Origin: Trichobilharzia szidati
Taxonomy: Eukaryota > Platyhelminthes > Trematoda > Strigeidida > Schistosomatidae
Assembly: GCA_944472155.2 (NCBI GenBank)
Contig: OX235277.1
Location: forward strand, 29,274,804-29,338,803
Direction: 5' to 3'
DNA length: 64,000 nucleotides
A program made the position numbers and the translations under genes. The notes beneath the pieces are model-generated. The model had not been told where the DNA came from, ran no database searches, and worked only from the letters and a program-made list of their open reading frames with translations. This document shows positions 21,570 through 32,741 of the stretch, piece by piece. How positions within the stretch are numbered: the stretch's first letter is position 1; every line of letters starts with the position of its first letter.

Positions 21570-21884
21570 GTAAGTAGATAACTTTTCTTGAAATCATGGA
21601 CGAATTCATATCACGTTCAGAATTCTGATTTGTAGAACTTATCCTGAGGCTTTTATTCATAAATTCCTCAAAATTAGTACTTTAGAAACCCTCAGATGAA
21701 TTCCAATTAGTAAAGACTTAATCAAGAGGAGCCGACTGACGTCTAGTTCTACCTCAGCCTTTATTCTAATAACAACGATTACAATGATAGTAATAATAAG
21801 TGATAATTATATTGCTCTTAGATTATGGGCGGTCACCGCTACTTATCACTTATCCAAGTAACTTCACGATAATTATTAAAAAGG

Positions 21885-22395
21885 AGGATGCAGTGAAGTA
21901 AATTTTCTTTTCGACGAAGTCATCAACAGAGGATGTACATTCGTGTATTTATAGTAAATTCATGAAAAACTTCCAGAATTATTTCCGGTCAAAGGTTAAA
22001 TTAATAAAATTACAAAGTGTAATAATCAGGAAGATCAGGTAGAAGAGACATAATGAGATCATAATTACTGAATTACTGTTTGTACAATTACGGATTAAGG
22101 ATGTAGTAATAACAAAATAGGTGAGGAGTTCAGACATAAAAAACAAACTCACAAATCTAGTAATGCAGATAGGAATTAAAAACGTCAAAATAACAGGAAT
22201 GAACAGGAAAACTGAATAAGAAAGGTAATAAGACAATCATTATTGATGGGACTGACTTTTCATGATGGTCACGATAGGGACAACGGTTGGAAGTATTTCT
22301 TTTGAACACATAGTGCGGGCTTAAGCTTTGGGATCACCAGTGCCTCAGCTATTCCTAGATGCCTGATAGGTTTGATCGGATGTTGTATATTACTT
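21885..22395 (-). pseudogene. Penelope-like element 3' end
   Basis: The minus strand encodes the typical PLE C-terminus LGIAEALVIPKLKPALCVQK then KYFQPLSLS (about 22258-22360). A T-rich 3' UTR follows, ending at left with GAAAAGAAAATTT. It belongs with the 41490-42400 family by its terminus. Confidence 0.7.
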
Positions 22396-22920
22396 TGAAG
22401 GACTTTTCATCAAATGGAGTTGAATGTCCTGAATTCACCAGTTGTTCTGTTACTGAACTGTATTTTGTGTCTGTTAACATTACACCGCTCTAAAAGTATG
22501 GGAATGATGTGAAGCATGATGTGACGCCATCTCGGCCGGGGTAACCTGTAATGGGCATGTTATGAGAGACTCCGCATATGTATGCAGAGGAGTGTATTAT
22601 GTTTGTAACGAAAGCTTGAATGGAACGCTGTTGTGGTACGTCTGTCTCTCTGTGGGGCCGCCTCGCGGAACCATACAGTCTGACCTATTGTTCATACTTT
22701 GTCTGTCCTTCAACTTTATGGGGGTCCGGGGTCCCGAGCAGGCATGAGTAGATGTAGCGGCAAAGGTTGGAGGCCGTAGTATATATGCGGATTAAATGAC
22801 GGCTAGTATGGGTCATACTATCTTGGCTACCCTAACGGGGCAGATTCGTAAGGGCATACGCTGTCCACTAAGGTAATATGATGAAGCGGGGTTGTGTGAA
22901 TTATGGATTGGACGTGGGTT
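22396..22920. other. GC-richer unclassified repeat-like segment
   Basis: Clearly richer in G and C than the surroundings (for example GGGGCCGCCTCGCGGAACC near 22654). It has no supported ORF or known motif. It is probably an unclassified repeat. Confidence 0.3.
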
Positions 22921-22965
22921 TCACAACCTTTTCATCAATAATTGCGAATGTAATATGATACTTAC

Positions 22966-23191
22966 AAGTTTTGATAGCATATTCAACTGTGATCTTAAAT
23001 GTTGTATTTCATTCATTGAATCATAAAGTTGTGGAACTTCTACAGGATTAATACTGCCTCGTCTATTTCTTGTATTTTGATCATGATAACTTGATTTAGT
23101 ATTGCGTGGTAAAGAAGATGTACTCGAGGGATAATAACCACGTGGAAGTGCTGATCTTATATTGATTGGTGCTGTTGAAATAGACGATTCT
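22966..23191 (-). CDS. Host gene exon: Ser/Pro/Arg-rich then coiled coil
   Basis: A 226-nt exon. The acceptor is the strong pyrimidine tract ending TTATTTTACAG and the donor is CTT|GTAAGTATC. It encodes ESSISTAPINIRSALPRGYY, a Ser/Pro/Asn/Arg stretch, then VPQLYDSMNEIQHLRSQLNM and LSKL, a heptad-like leucine pattern typical of a coiled coil. It begins with one base completing a split codon. That fits the preceding exon (44202-44792), which ends with two bases. It continues in phase 0 into 20922-20990. Confidence 0.75.
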
Positions 23192-23438
23192 CTGTAAAAT
23201 AAGAAGAAAAATGAAACAAGAAATATATACAAATCATGAATTCCATGCTGTCTTTCACAAACTATAGTATAAGATATTATTGAAAGAGAAGGCGTTCAAC
23301 GAAGAGATATTCTTTTCGGAGATAGCACTCGCAAGTTGTACAATAGTACACATATATAGTAAATTATCTTAGCAACAAAGGCAATATTTCTGAAGATGTT
23401 TCATCAGGAGTGTAAATTTTAGTTGGAAATCACGTAAT

Positions 23439-23714
23439 GTTCAAGAATTAGTTTGTAAGGATTCAATTTCTTTCAGGTTAAACCACGGATTGATATCAGT
23501 TAGAAAATCATTGAAAACCAGCACTGGAGAACTGGACAGCCAGCTGTTTCATCCTAGTTTTGAACTCATCGGTCGTATGCACCCACTGGGTTTCGACCAG
23601 GAACTTCCTGTTACAAGTTGAGTGGGCTCGTATACCATTCAGCCACTGGGACCCGATTCAATGGCCCATGGCTTTCAATGGTTCTCTAAATGACATCGAT
23701 CTTTAGTCTAACCT
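23439..23714. mobile_element. SINE-A inverted dimer (long minus, short plus) with 13-bp TSD
   Basis: A near-full minus copy (about 23439-23668) is joined to the last about 45 bp of a plus copy (TTTCAATGGTTCTCTAAATG onwards). The unit is flanked by the perfect 13-bp direct repeat GAAATCACGTAAT (23426-23438, 23715-23727). It lies immediately upstream of the exon at 22966-23191, in the large intron. The ribozyme in the minus copy has lost its CUGANGA box. Confidence 0.9.
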
Positions 23715-23937
23715 GAAATCACGTAATTTAGAAAGCGTTAATCGAGTAGAAATTAAAATTAAATTTAATCAGTAAGTTGAGTGGCGTCATATAATTGACG
23801 CAGTTGAGTAGAATTCAACTAAAACTTCGAGGAGAGTCAAGTTAACAATAGTGGTAATAAGCGGTAGAGATTTAATAGGGTGTGGAATAAGAATGTAATA
23901 CAATTAAGAAACAAAAACCAAAAAATTACGTATTTGG

Positions 23938-24139
23938 TGTGCGTCGGTGGCACAGTGGTTATGACTCTTGCCGATCATGCACACGGTCCGGGGTTCGATC
24001 CCCTGCCGGCGCACACCCGATATCTATGGTCGGCCTGAATTCGGGCTACCGATATCCATGCTGAAAGTTCCACACTTGTACTGAATATACGGTGTGGAAT
24101 TAAGCTGTAAATCAAAATAATAAATAAATAAAATAAATA
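23938..24139 (+). mobile_element. SINE-C copy
   Basis: Nearly identical to 14003-14195: GTGGCACAGTGGTTATGACT head, GGGTTCGATCCCC, body, and an (ATAA)n tail. Few differences suggest recent activity. Confidence 0.85.
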
Positions 24140-24149
24140 GATCAGGTCT

Positions 24150-24690
24150 GTTGTAGGTTTATTGACTGAACAAACTTCCTCGTGTGTATGCAGAGTTCAG
24201 GATTTAACATGTGAGTCGACATTGCTTCTGCAGTTTGAAGGAGTTTGATTAGTACTATTCCAGTGAGATCGCCAAGTATTCTGTAGACAACCTTGAAGTT
24301 TCTTTGGGGGTTAGCTTGTTGTTCAGATTGGATCAGGTGTTCCAGTATAAATCTGCTGTGGCAGGGGAATCTTTTCCTCCTTTGTGAAACTTTGGGTACG
24401 TGTTCGATGATACATTTTGATAGCGAACGCTGGGTACGGCCGACACACGAGCAGGTTGATTGGTAGCTGCACAGTGATGTGGCTGGCCAACAGTGGAAGC
24501 ATATCCTACGCTCTCATGCGAGTCATTGATTTCGTAGGGAAAGTTAGTCGAAGTTCAGCCGCGAAGGAGGCTTTCTTCAGTAAGCGAGACAGGCAGTTTT
24601 TCAGCATTTTCGCTAATGAGTCTCCGTTGAATTTTAGATTCATGCAGAGACGCTTTTTGGGAGTAGAAAGTGTGGGTAGTTATCATTATT
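24150..24690 (-). pseudogene. Penelope-like element linker/GIY-YIG fragment
   Basis: The minus strand reads KKRLCMNLKFNGDSLAKML, then SRLLKKASFAAELRLTFPTK. After a frameshift it reads TNQPARVSAVPSVRYQNVSS, which corresponds to the PLE pattern C-C...YIGRTQRSLSK. It is strongly decayed; the plus-strand ORF over it is a shadow. Confidence 0.6.
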
Positions 24691-24714
24691 ATTATTAACA
24701 TTATTATTAAGATG

Positions 24715-24930
24715 CCTTTAAACATGAACCACTTGGCAGTTACTTATAGCCAGATTAAAGAGGTGTAAATTCATTTTCATGAGGTTGATTTCTCTCATTC
24801 AACTGTGCAGCTTGCATTGTCTATCTAGACAACATCAATTCAGCACAAACTTCAGTCTGAAACGAACTTATATGAGTTCTTCATGAATTATATAGTTATA
24901 TCTCCTGAAAACTGTCGTTGTGATTGAATG
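24715..24930 (-). repeat. Dispersed repeat H (PLE-type tail), copy 1
   Basis: The reverse complement matches 38990-39165: TTTTCAGGAGATA, CATGAAGAA, and the fold TTGTC-TAGATA-GACAA. 63410-63460 has a related block with a fuller GTTGTC/GACGAC-GAAA. Probably the 3' terminus of a PLE family. Confidence 0.5.
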
Positions 24931-24989
24931 TTAATTCGCATCATTATTGATTGTGTTTATTGACTTGGAATTTAATGTTTCTTTTGTCA

Positions 24990-25625
24990 TATGGCCTATT
25001 CTTTATTTGTTGGTAAATTTGGTCGAACAAACATCTCGAGAAATCCAATTCATAAGAAACGAACACTGTACAGCCACCTCTATTCAACCGCTGAGAAATC
25101 CAGTTGAACTAGAAAAGTTTGAAAAATCATCAGCCATAGCTCCTCTACACGTTAAAGTATCAGGCAACAATTTTGATTTTGATAAAATTGAAATAATCCA
25201 GAAAAGGCATTTCAGAAATCACAAAGAACGTCTAATATCATCAGAAGCACTTCATACGAAAGGGAATCCAAATTGTCTTAACTGAATAGGAATGATAGGC
25301 TAAAACAGAATTTGACTTGGTTACAACACCTTCACCACTCCCCCATGGAATGACAAAATCAACACGAATGTCATAAGCAGTTTCCCTATGTAAACACTCA
25401 CTGCGTTTATAATTTTACACACTTATCAAATCCAACAATCTACACCTGGTTTTGTTATCTGTACCAATTGGCCAACTTGACAACGCAGAAATGACCGCAT
25501 GCTAAGGAACGATGATTAAGTTGTTGTATATAAGCTGAGATTTTGTAAATTCTGGTTTAATGATACTTACATAAAGCTGTTAGCATTAAGTAGCTAAACG
25601 TCAGTAAAAACAACGACAATATCTT
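24990..25625 (+). pseudogene. Penelope-like element, GIY-YIG C-terminal part
   Basis: The plus frame 24947-25285 contains the C-terminal half of the endonuclease region: RNPVELEKFEKSSAIAPLHV and IEIIQKRHFRNHKERLISSE followed by ALHTKGNPNCLN. The YIG segment itself is lost. The 3' UTR includes TAGCTAAACGTCAG near 25600. Same family as the minus copy at 50580-51060. Confidence 0.75.
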
Positions 25626-26135
25626 TTTGTTTTTCATTCACATTGGGAAATACAGAAAACCTTTATTATGATGAATATCATATACCCAATGACCAAGACT
25701 TAACTTGGTTTGGAAATATATAACTTATAAAATGACAGATATAAATTAATTAATTATTGATTTCTTATGAAATAAGGTTAGACAGTTGTCATCAGTAAGA
25801 AGTTTAATTAGGTTTAAAGAATTTCAAATAAGCCGCAGCATTTTACAAGAATTAAATTAATGAACGATAATTGACAGAAATATTCTTCGTAATAGTCGGT
25901 CAGTGAAGAAAATAGGTTATAAATCAGCAGGTTGGTCTTGACGTCAGTAGACTGAAGTCTGCCAGTCAGATAAAGTGTATGTAGGCTATGCTAGATTACA
26001 AGCATGACACGTTTACGACACCCTGTACCGCGTTCTCCACGTCCTCTGACTGATAGTTTACTGTATGATAATATTAGGGTTAATCAGCTGGTTAATACAT
26101 TTTTAGGTACCACCGATTAGACAAAACTAGATGCT

Positions 26136-26708
26136 TCCATATTAGTTTATTTAATAAGATGTATCATACAGTGAAGAAACAGTATTATTATTTACTGGTT
26201 GACACTGTTTCGAACAAAGTTTATTGTTCATAATCATACCAGCTATAATCACACGACTTCGAAACTTGAGTTTCATAGTTTTCTTTGTTCTCTCCTATAT
26301 GTCGTCGTAGGGGTAGTAGAATTTTCCATATGTCCTGCTGGACAGGTGTTGAATCATTCCAATTACACACGCATTTTCAGTTGATTCGATAAACAAGGCT
26401 TCCGTTATCAATCTCTCCCTATACCCGGTGACATTAGATTTTAAAACTGTCATCTTATCTCATCCCAGCCCATTTTATGGTTGTGTGTAATTGCATGTAG
26501 TGCTACAGCTGAACTATTCTCTAGATTTCTTATCTTATTTGGGTCAACTAATCTGAATTTTGTTTATAATTGATATGATTATGAACAATAAATTTTGTTC
26601 GAAACCGTGTCATCCAGTAAATAATAATATTATTTCACTGTGTGACACATCTAATAAACAAACTAATATGGAATTACTACCACAGTGCCCAAGTTTTACA
26701 CATATATT
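26136..26708 (-). mobile_element. Penelope-like element (PLE-B) with inverted tail and 13-bp TSD
   Basis: A 5'-truncated minus body (26136-about 26565) carries the GIY-YIG downstream remnant and 3' UTR. It is joined to about 140 bp of the same 3' end in plus orientation (about 26570-26708). The whole is flanked by the perfect 13-bp duplication AAAACTAGATGCT (26123-26135, 26709-26721). Shared end sequences include GATTATGAACAATAAA and ACACATCTAATAAAC. Same layout as 2243-3773. Confidence 0.85.
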
Positions 26709-26721
26709 AAAACTAGATGCT

Positions 26722-28252
26722 GTCATTTGCAAGACTTAATTGAATATTACTCATTTGAACTTAACACTTAAACATAAGAAATAAAACAGATTATCGAAAA
26801 AAGTAGTAATCGATACGACTAGATCAGATTAGATTCGGTTAGAATTATCAATCATAAATCATAAAAGTTTTCAAATATTTTCATCTTTAAATGAGGTCAT
26901 ATTAACAGTAAAGGATATCCACAATGAAGTAGATGGTAAAGGTGAGAGAACTAAATCGAATCGATCGTTTAAAAGGGGGATAAAAGCTTTGATGAATTAC
27001 TAGTTCTTAATATTATGAATGAACTCTTGCCTTCTTGTTGAGCATAATGATAGTAAAGGAATTATCATCAAAGGCATTAGAATTTAATATGACATATATT
27101 CTATTAAATCATGGATTCGAACAGTTAGAAACCGATTTTGTCGAACAATGAAACTTGTCAGCTATAATCAGATGACCATTTCCCTATTCTGAAGGAAGGG
27201 GGCTAAAGTTATCACTAAAATTCCCAGAGAAACTCACCTCAGACGTCTGAATCAGCTAAACCATCTGAATTTAGACTAACTACTTTACCCAACAGTTGAT
27301 GCATAGAATTAATAGATTGATTGATGAACAGTATCATGAGTTAATCCTCTGTGTTGGTTCTGAAATGCGCTGGACAAGTATACCTTTTTCTGACATCAGA
27401 TAGTCGAAGGTAAATGGTAGGATACCCTAGATGGAACTATCGTGCTTAGTGGAATTTGTCAACGTGGTATCATTTACACAGTAGAAGTAACTGACCTCTC
27501 CTTGAAGATTAAAACCCCCTTCACCCACTTCTGAAGTCAGGTAGGTTATCATTGAGGCTATTCAAAGCGTAAAGGGGTTCTCGGCTTTGTTGAGATTACA
27601 TTCCCTCACCTGACAACACACTGATATTATGCTAAACAAGTATATTGTTTTATTTAAAAAAACTTTACATCGTCTAGCTAAACTAGTGTCTCTAGGTAGG
27701 CGTTTCTATTCAACCATTACTGATATATACACATTTTTTTCTTCATTATTTAATGAGACGAATTTTATAAGTTTTCAAGTCGATAGAAAAATTTAAAAAA
27801 AAAAGTGTAATGACAGCAAGTTTATCACAGGCAATGATGTAAATATTGTTGACAGTTAGTCAGCTATGAATATTGACTGAAGTTTATTCACCCGTTAGAT
27901 TCCCAATGAAAGCAAATAGTTAATCGTCATCAGAACTGTCAGGATGTTTCTGTTTTGATCGAGAGAAAATAAATCTACGACACGTAAAAGTGTTATTTTC
28001 GTAATTCTGTCTCTCTTATTGAGCAGTAAAATGAGATTTAAAATTATAGGGAATAATACAAGACAGAAAGACATTGTAAGTTTCAAGACTGTGTAGATTT
28101 TACGAATTACCTGAAACAATCTTAGCATTGTAAATTATTTAAAATAATTCCAGAATATTTTAGAATAACTCAAAACACGATTCTTCTGAAAGTTTCGCTG
28201 TATAAGCCACAGCTTCTCCAGCAGCAGAATTATTCGGATTTTATTAACCAAC
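26722..28252. other. No gene seen
   Basis: AT-rich intron-like sequence of the host gene. No repeat copy or exon was recognised, apart from A-rich runs near 27795. Confidence 0.4.
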
Positions 28253-28264
28253 ATCAAATTATAT

Positions 28265-28877
28265 GTTAACGAGTTTGACCACGGATTGATATCAGTTAGA
28301 GAACCATTGAAAACCAGCTAAGGAGTACCGGAAAGCCGTTTCATCCTAGTTTGCGAATAATCAGAAGTACGCACCCATTGACAGGGTTCGAACCCAGGAC
28401 CTTCTGCTCACAAGGCAAGCTCGTATATCATTCAGCCACTGGGACCCTACTCCTCAATCTCCAGTCGATGAATTCTAACTTCTACCAATACTTGATTTAG
28501 CGCAACCACCAACCAATGTCATCGGTGGGAAATCCATCCTCACACTTGACTGGATGGACCTCACTGGTCACGACTTCTCAACAGTACTCCAGGAAACTCC
28601 ATCTTGCAGCAAGTCACTAGCGAGCATCAGATTGATTGGTACAGTCGGCCATTGAATCGGGTCCCAATGGCTGACTGGTACACGAACTTGCCTTGTAACC
28701 TGAAGGTACTGGGTTCGAACCTTGGTGGTGGGTGCGTACTGCCGATGATTCCCAAACTAGGCTGACGAAACAGCTGTCCAGTACTTCCGAGCCGGTTTTC
28801 AATGGTTTTCTAACTGATATCAATTCGCGGTCATACTGGTAAATACAAATTTAATCCTTACCGACCAACCCTTGAAT
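28265..28877. mobile_element. SINE-A inverted dimer
   Basis: Minus copy 28265-28478 and plus copy 28610-28877, head to head, with about 130 bp between that also occurs inverted at 39580-39650. Flanks ATCAAATTATAT (28253-28264) and ATCAAAATATAT (28878-28889) form an imperfect duplication (11 of 12). The plus copy has head CAATGGCTGACTGGTACACG, B box GGGTTCGAACC and ribozyme stem I GTACTG/CAGTAC. Its core reads CCGATGA (U to C) and stem II is weakened. Confidence 0.8.
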
Positions 28878-29099
28878 ATCAAAATATATAGCCAGAAAAA
28901 ATTACATAAACTGAAGTCAGTTCATTTGAAGGTCACTTGTTGGTAGACATTTGTACTAATAGGAAAATGTAAACAGTCATCACATGTGTGTAATGGGAAT
29001 AATGTCAAATTTTCATGTATGCATATTTGTCTGTATGACTGGGTGTGTGTATGTTGGTCGTTAGGAGGAAAACACGTCAAAACAAGATAATATTTCAAA

Positions 29100-29585
29100 G
29101 GGGTTTGCACTCTTGTTCTCTCATCTGTTTTGTTTCATTACAGTCTGCCATATACGTGATAAGTCTATCCCTTCTCTCTTATTCACTGAATTCAATGTGG
29201 TAAAAATATGCAGGGCTTCAGAGGTCAACCTTTCTTTATGTGAATGAAAGCCTCTCCCTAGAATTTCAACGTTGTCTAAATCGATCTTATGTTTGCTGTC
29301 TATTGCATGCATTGCTATAGCCAATCTTTTTTCTAGACTTTTTAATTCTACTGCGTTTCTAGGTGGACGTTCCGTACATAGTCTATGTTCATTCACTCTT
29401 ACGTTCACCAGTCTACTGCTTTCCCCTATATAACAAGCTTCACATTCTAAGCACTTTATCCCATAGACACAGTTGTTTTGTGTCATTTTGGGAACCATAT
29501 CTCTGACATTCATCAAAGGTTTCAACAGTTCCATAGTAGATCACCTCGTCCAAACAGGTCACAAAGCTGGTTAACACTGAAGAAT
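29100..29585 (-). mobile_element. Penelope-like element (PLE-D), 3' part
   Basis: Body of the copy whose ORF is listed at 29121-29534. At the right it abuts a plus-strand PLE-1 fragment starting about 29607, again tails outward. Confidence 0.7.
29121..29534 (-). CDS. GIY-YIG endonuclease domain of a Penelope-like element
   Basis: 137 uninterrupted codons. NCVYGIKCLECEACYIGESS contains the G/V-Y...Y-I-G core and the two Cys of PLE-type GIY-YIG domains. R-L-V-N-V-R-V-N-EH supplies the catalytic Arg and the EH pair. AMHAIDSKHKIDLDNVEILG and HKERLTSEALHI follow. In PLEs this domain nicks the insertion site. The RT part upstream is gone, so this is an open remnant and the Met start is not the native one. 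Confidence 0.8.
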   Translation of the reverse strand: MELLKPLMNVRDMVPKMTQNNCVYGIKCLECEACYIGESSRLVNVRVNEHRLCTERPPRNAVELKSLEKRLAIAMHAIDSKHKIDLDNVEILGRGFHSHKERLTSEALHIFTTLNSVNKREGIDLSRIWQTVMKQNR

Positions 29586-29606
29586 CTTTTTTTATATCTT
29601 TTGTTG

Positions 29607-29885
29607 AATAGGGAATAAATTACCAAAGGCCTCCAAACACCGAACACTCCAAACAACAGAGGCTTTTGTAATTCCCTCCGTGTTCAAAAGAAATAGGTCC
29701 AGCCACTAGTCATAACACAGGCCGCTGTTGAATCTATAAATTCATAAATTCTCCATTATATTCTTGATTTACCCGGTGTCACTTTGATGTCACATTTTTA
29801 TACATACTGCCGTTGACATTTGCTTTCGGACTGTAATCCATGGATATTATTGGTTTGATTAAAAAAATTTATTGATAGTGAGGCT
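29607..29885 (+). pseudogene. PLE-1 fragment
   Basis: Matches 18150-18350: AATAAATTACCAAAGGC, then CCAAACAACAGAGGC and the C-terminal remnant. It breaks up near 29885. Confidence 0.6.
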
Positions 29886-30559
29886 ATCTGAGATAGAATG
29901 GGATTGGCTGATTTTTACTGGTCTTCATTCACCACCCACCCCACCAGAAGCAGCCTTCCAAGTCAAAGCTACCTCAGATAGTTATATCATCATCATCATC
30001 GGTATGTAGCACCCTGCTCCTCTGCCTCCAATTCAGTATTTTGATAGGATTAACAAGGGAAGACCTAGTTGTGCAGTTAATATGATGACAGCGTGACTGC
30101 GACAGAGAAATAATGACCTGTTTAATGGTTGGTTATCACAGTTCAGCTGGTGTTCCTTTTATCGTGATGTAACTCATCAGATAAAACAGTCAACTTTGAG
30201 CCAATAAGAATAGGAGTTCAAATCCCATCCCACTTAATTCAGCCCTGGCAACTGGGTAGTATCATCAGTATTCATTTCGAAAGTGCAGTGTAACATACAT
30301 GAAATCAGCCTCAGGTAAATGAGTTCAAATGAATCAAGATAAAGCCTACTTGACCATGGTTAAAATGTTAAGAATGCTGTCACTATTGAAAGCTCTGTAT
30401 CTTTCCATCTTTTAGTTAGCATTAACTCAGAGTGAAACGCTTAACTCAGCACTCACATACTTAAATGATAATGTCTCTTATCATTACAAATTGTCATGGT
30501 GGAAGAATTAAGTTCCTGGAGAAAGCGCCAATGTAGCTGGTCGCACATGATCATGACAG
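29886..30559. other. No gene seen
   Basis: Unrecognised sequence with a TCA run (29985-30001). No ORF of family character. Confidence 0.35.
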
Positions 30560-30705
30560 AAAAACAAATAGGTGGCTAACTTAGATAATTCATCTTTCAT
30601 TTGGGTAATCGTAACTTGTCGTTTGCGAAATATAAGTTGCAGCTTCATAGTGTTAAAAGTCCTTCGAATCGATTTTGTTATAAGACTGAATAGAGAATAT
30701 TCTTA
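30560..30705 (-). pseudogene. PLE-1 linker fragment
   Basis: The minus strand resembles 7330-7440 (the linker FSASELQVTLSTRP region). It ends at a SINE-A dimer; a related piece in opposite orientation lies just right of the dimer at 34558-35112. Confidence 0.5.
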
Positions 30706-30710
30706 TACAT

Positions 30711-31065
30711 ATTCAAGTTTTGTTTTGCATGGATTTGATTTGATTGGTTACAGGATTTCATCATGAGGTGACATCGGTTAGAGAACCATTGGAAAACAAG
30801 CTGGCAGAACTGGACAGACAGCTGTTCCGTCAGACTGGTTTGTGGCTCTTCAGCAGTACGTACGCAACGGGTATCGGGCTCTGGTAGTTTAATGGTTTGA
30901 AAGTTCGCCTATTAACAGAACTGTCCTAGAGTCGAGCCCTGTTTGTGGGGCGGGTGCGTACTGCTGAAACAGAGTCCGAGACTAGGCTGACGAAACAGCT
31001 GGATTTCCAGTACTCCCAGCTTGTTTTCCAACGGTTCTCTAACCGATGTCAACTCATGACAAAAT
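30711..31065. mobile_element. SINE-A inverted dimer
   Basis: A minus 3' part (30711-about 30865) and a plus copy (about 30880-31065). The plus copy has a B-box-like GAGTCGAGCCC and ribozyme segments GACGAAACAGCTG. Small insertions break stem II, so the ribozyme is degenerate. No clear TSD. Confidence 0.7.
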
Positions 31066-31576
31066 TATTTTCCATAATCTGTTCCTTCTACTCTACAAAT
31101 ATATACATATGTATATATATCCACAGTAGTAAAGCGAATAATTGTCACTGATATCACTGATTATGCTAAAAAGAATTACATCGAATCAAGAAGATCAATA
31201 GATTACAGCTTATGTATATATATATATATATGTACATATACATTCGAATAGTTCAAAGCATTTCATGCATCGATAAATCATCTGACAGTTTTGAAAGGTA
31301 ATGTCATTGCATCAAATTATGACATTTTAATGCATAATGAATGAATGAATGAATAATTCAATTCCCTCCTATGATTATTATTACTCCAGTGAATATTCTA
31401 ATAAGTTAGAAAATGACGATTGAATTTCGATCAATACACTCTGCATTCAACTATTCCATTCAGTGTCATCAGATCACAGATTTCGCATACATTTACAGCC
31501 TAAAACGAATTCAAAATGACTGAAAAACTATTCAGTAACACTGTTTTTTTTTCTAACACGGAAACTAGTTGAATAT

Positions 31577-31850
31577 ATATATTTTCAAGTATTGGTTTTC
31601 GTAGGGATTTATTTTGATTGGTTGGAGGATTTCATCATGAACTGACATCAGTTAGAGAACCTTTGGAGAACCTGGGAGTACTGGACAGCTGTTTCGTCGT
31701 AGTTTGGGAATCACTGGCAGTACGCACCCACCGTCAGGGTTCGAACCCAGCACCTTCTGGTTACAAGGCGAGCTAGCTTGCCGATCATTCATCAGCCACT
31801 GGGACCCGATCCAATGGGCAGCCCATGAATTCTAACTTCTGCCAATATAT
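31577..31850 (-). mobile_element. SINE-A copy inside the fold-back
   Basis: Near-full minus copy: head with CAGTGGCTGATGAATGATC, B box GGGTTCGAACCC, ribozyme stem I GTACTG/CAGTAC and GACGAAACAGCTGTCC intact. The first core box reads CCAGTGA and stem II has mismatches. The 3' tail is ...AAATCCTCCAACCAATCAAA then CCAATACTTGAA. Confidence 0.75.
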
Positions 31851-31904
31851 TTTACAAACACCTTTCTGAATAATGGTACACACTACTGATTAGTTGTTAT
31901 GAGT

Positions 31905-32110
31905 AGTTGAAAGTCACTTACATCAACTGGTAGTGCTTGTTAGCCATATCGAAGTGATCTGAACACTCCACACTGGTTTCGTTTGTTTGGAGCTGGTCTC
32001 ACATAAGTGGTGTTCCCAGCTAGACTTAGCTCAATGAATTGAAACAGTCCAGATCGTCTGATATCTGGTTGGCTACATGGGTGAACTGATAATGTATTGA
32101 ATTCAACTGA
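31905..32110. repeat. Dispersed repeat G, copy 2
   Basis: Resembles 19570-19810 (blocks GTTTGTTTGGA and TGGGTGAACTGATAATGTATTGAAT). Class unknown. Confidence 0.4.
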
Positions 32111-32474
32111 CAATTCGTATATTACACAGTTCGGAGGGGGTGGGGGCGAGATTTCACTACGCCTTCATTTTGTACTGTCTTGTTTGCAATATGGCGGGTC
32201 GTATTGACTTTCGAAAAAAAAAACGCTATACGTATGCGAAATCTGTGATCTGATGACACTGAAGGGAATAGGTTTTTGCAGAATGTATTGATCAAAATCC
32301 AATCGTCATTTTCTAATATATTAGAATATTCAGTATAATAATAATGATAATAATCATAGGAAGCAGATGAATCATTCATCTAAGCATTGATTATGCATTA
32401 AAATGACATAATTTGATGTATAGAGATTACTGTTAGGTGATTTATCGATGCATAAAATGCTATGAACTTTTCAA

Positions 32475-32510
<36 letters not shown>

Positions 32511-32741
32511 CGAATATATTCATTTAGGCATCTATAAAACACAAAATAAATGAGCAAAGAATATCCTTCTCGATAATTTCCTCTTCTGGCTCTACAACTA
32601 TATGTATATATATATATATTTTTACATACATAGAATATTCTAGATTAGTAGTCAATCACAATATTAGTGTTTTTTTTTAATAATATCCATATCCATTTGT
32701 AAAGTAAGATCAATGGAATTACAGTTCATAAAGGTGCTTAA

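Larger units (their letters stand above)
31235..32465. repeat. Fold-back structure with about 245-bp arms
   Basis: 31235-31495 and 32220-32465 are diverged reverse complements (both contain GATCACAGATTTCGCATAC and TGCATCGATAAATCA). Both outer ends run into TA microsatellites (31203-31232, 32478-32510). The about 720-bp interior holds a SINE-A minus copy and repeat G. The arms have diverged much more than those of 15289-16248, so it is older. Confidence 0.7.

Noticed and set aside
21979..22236. Hydrophobic 85-codon minus ORF
   Set aside because: It lies in the T-rich 3' UTR of a Penelope-like element; poly-Ile/Leu composition follows base bias.
22562..22747. 61-codon ORF in the GC-richer segment
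   Set aside because: No domain, no splice context and no homologous copy in the window; likely chance in less AT-rich DNA.
24417..24698. 93-codon plus ORF
   Set aside because: Antisense to PLE linker/endonuclease remnants readable on the minus strand.
28640..28720. tRNA gene candidates in the many GGTTCGAAC-containing stretches
   Set aside because: They repeat across the window with the same downstream ribozyme and tail, and they do not fold as complete tRNAs. They are SINE-A heads.
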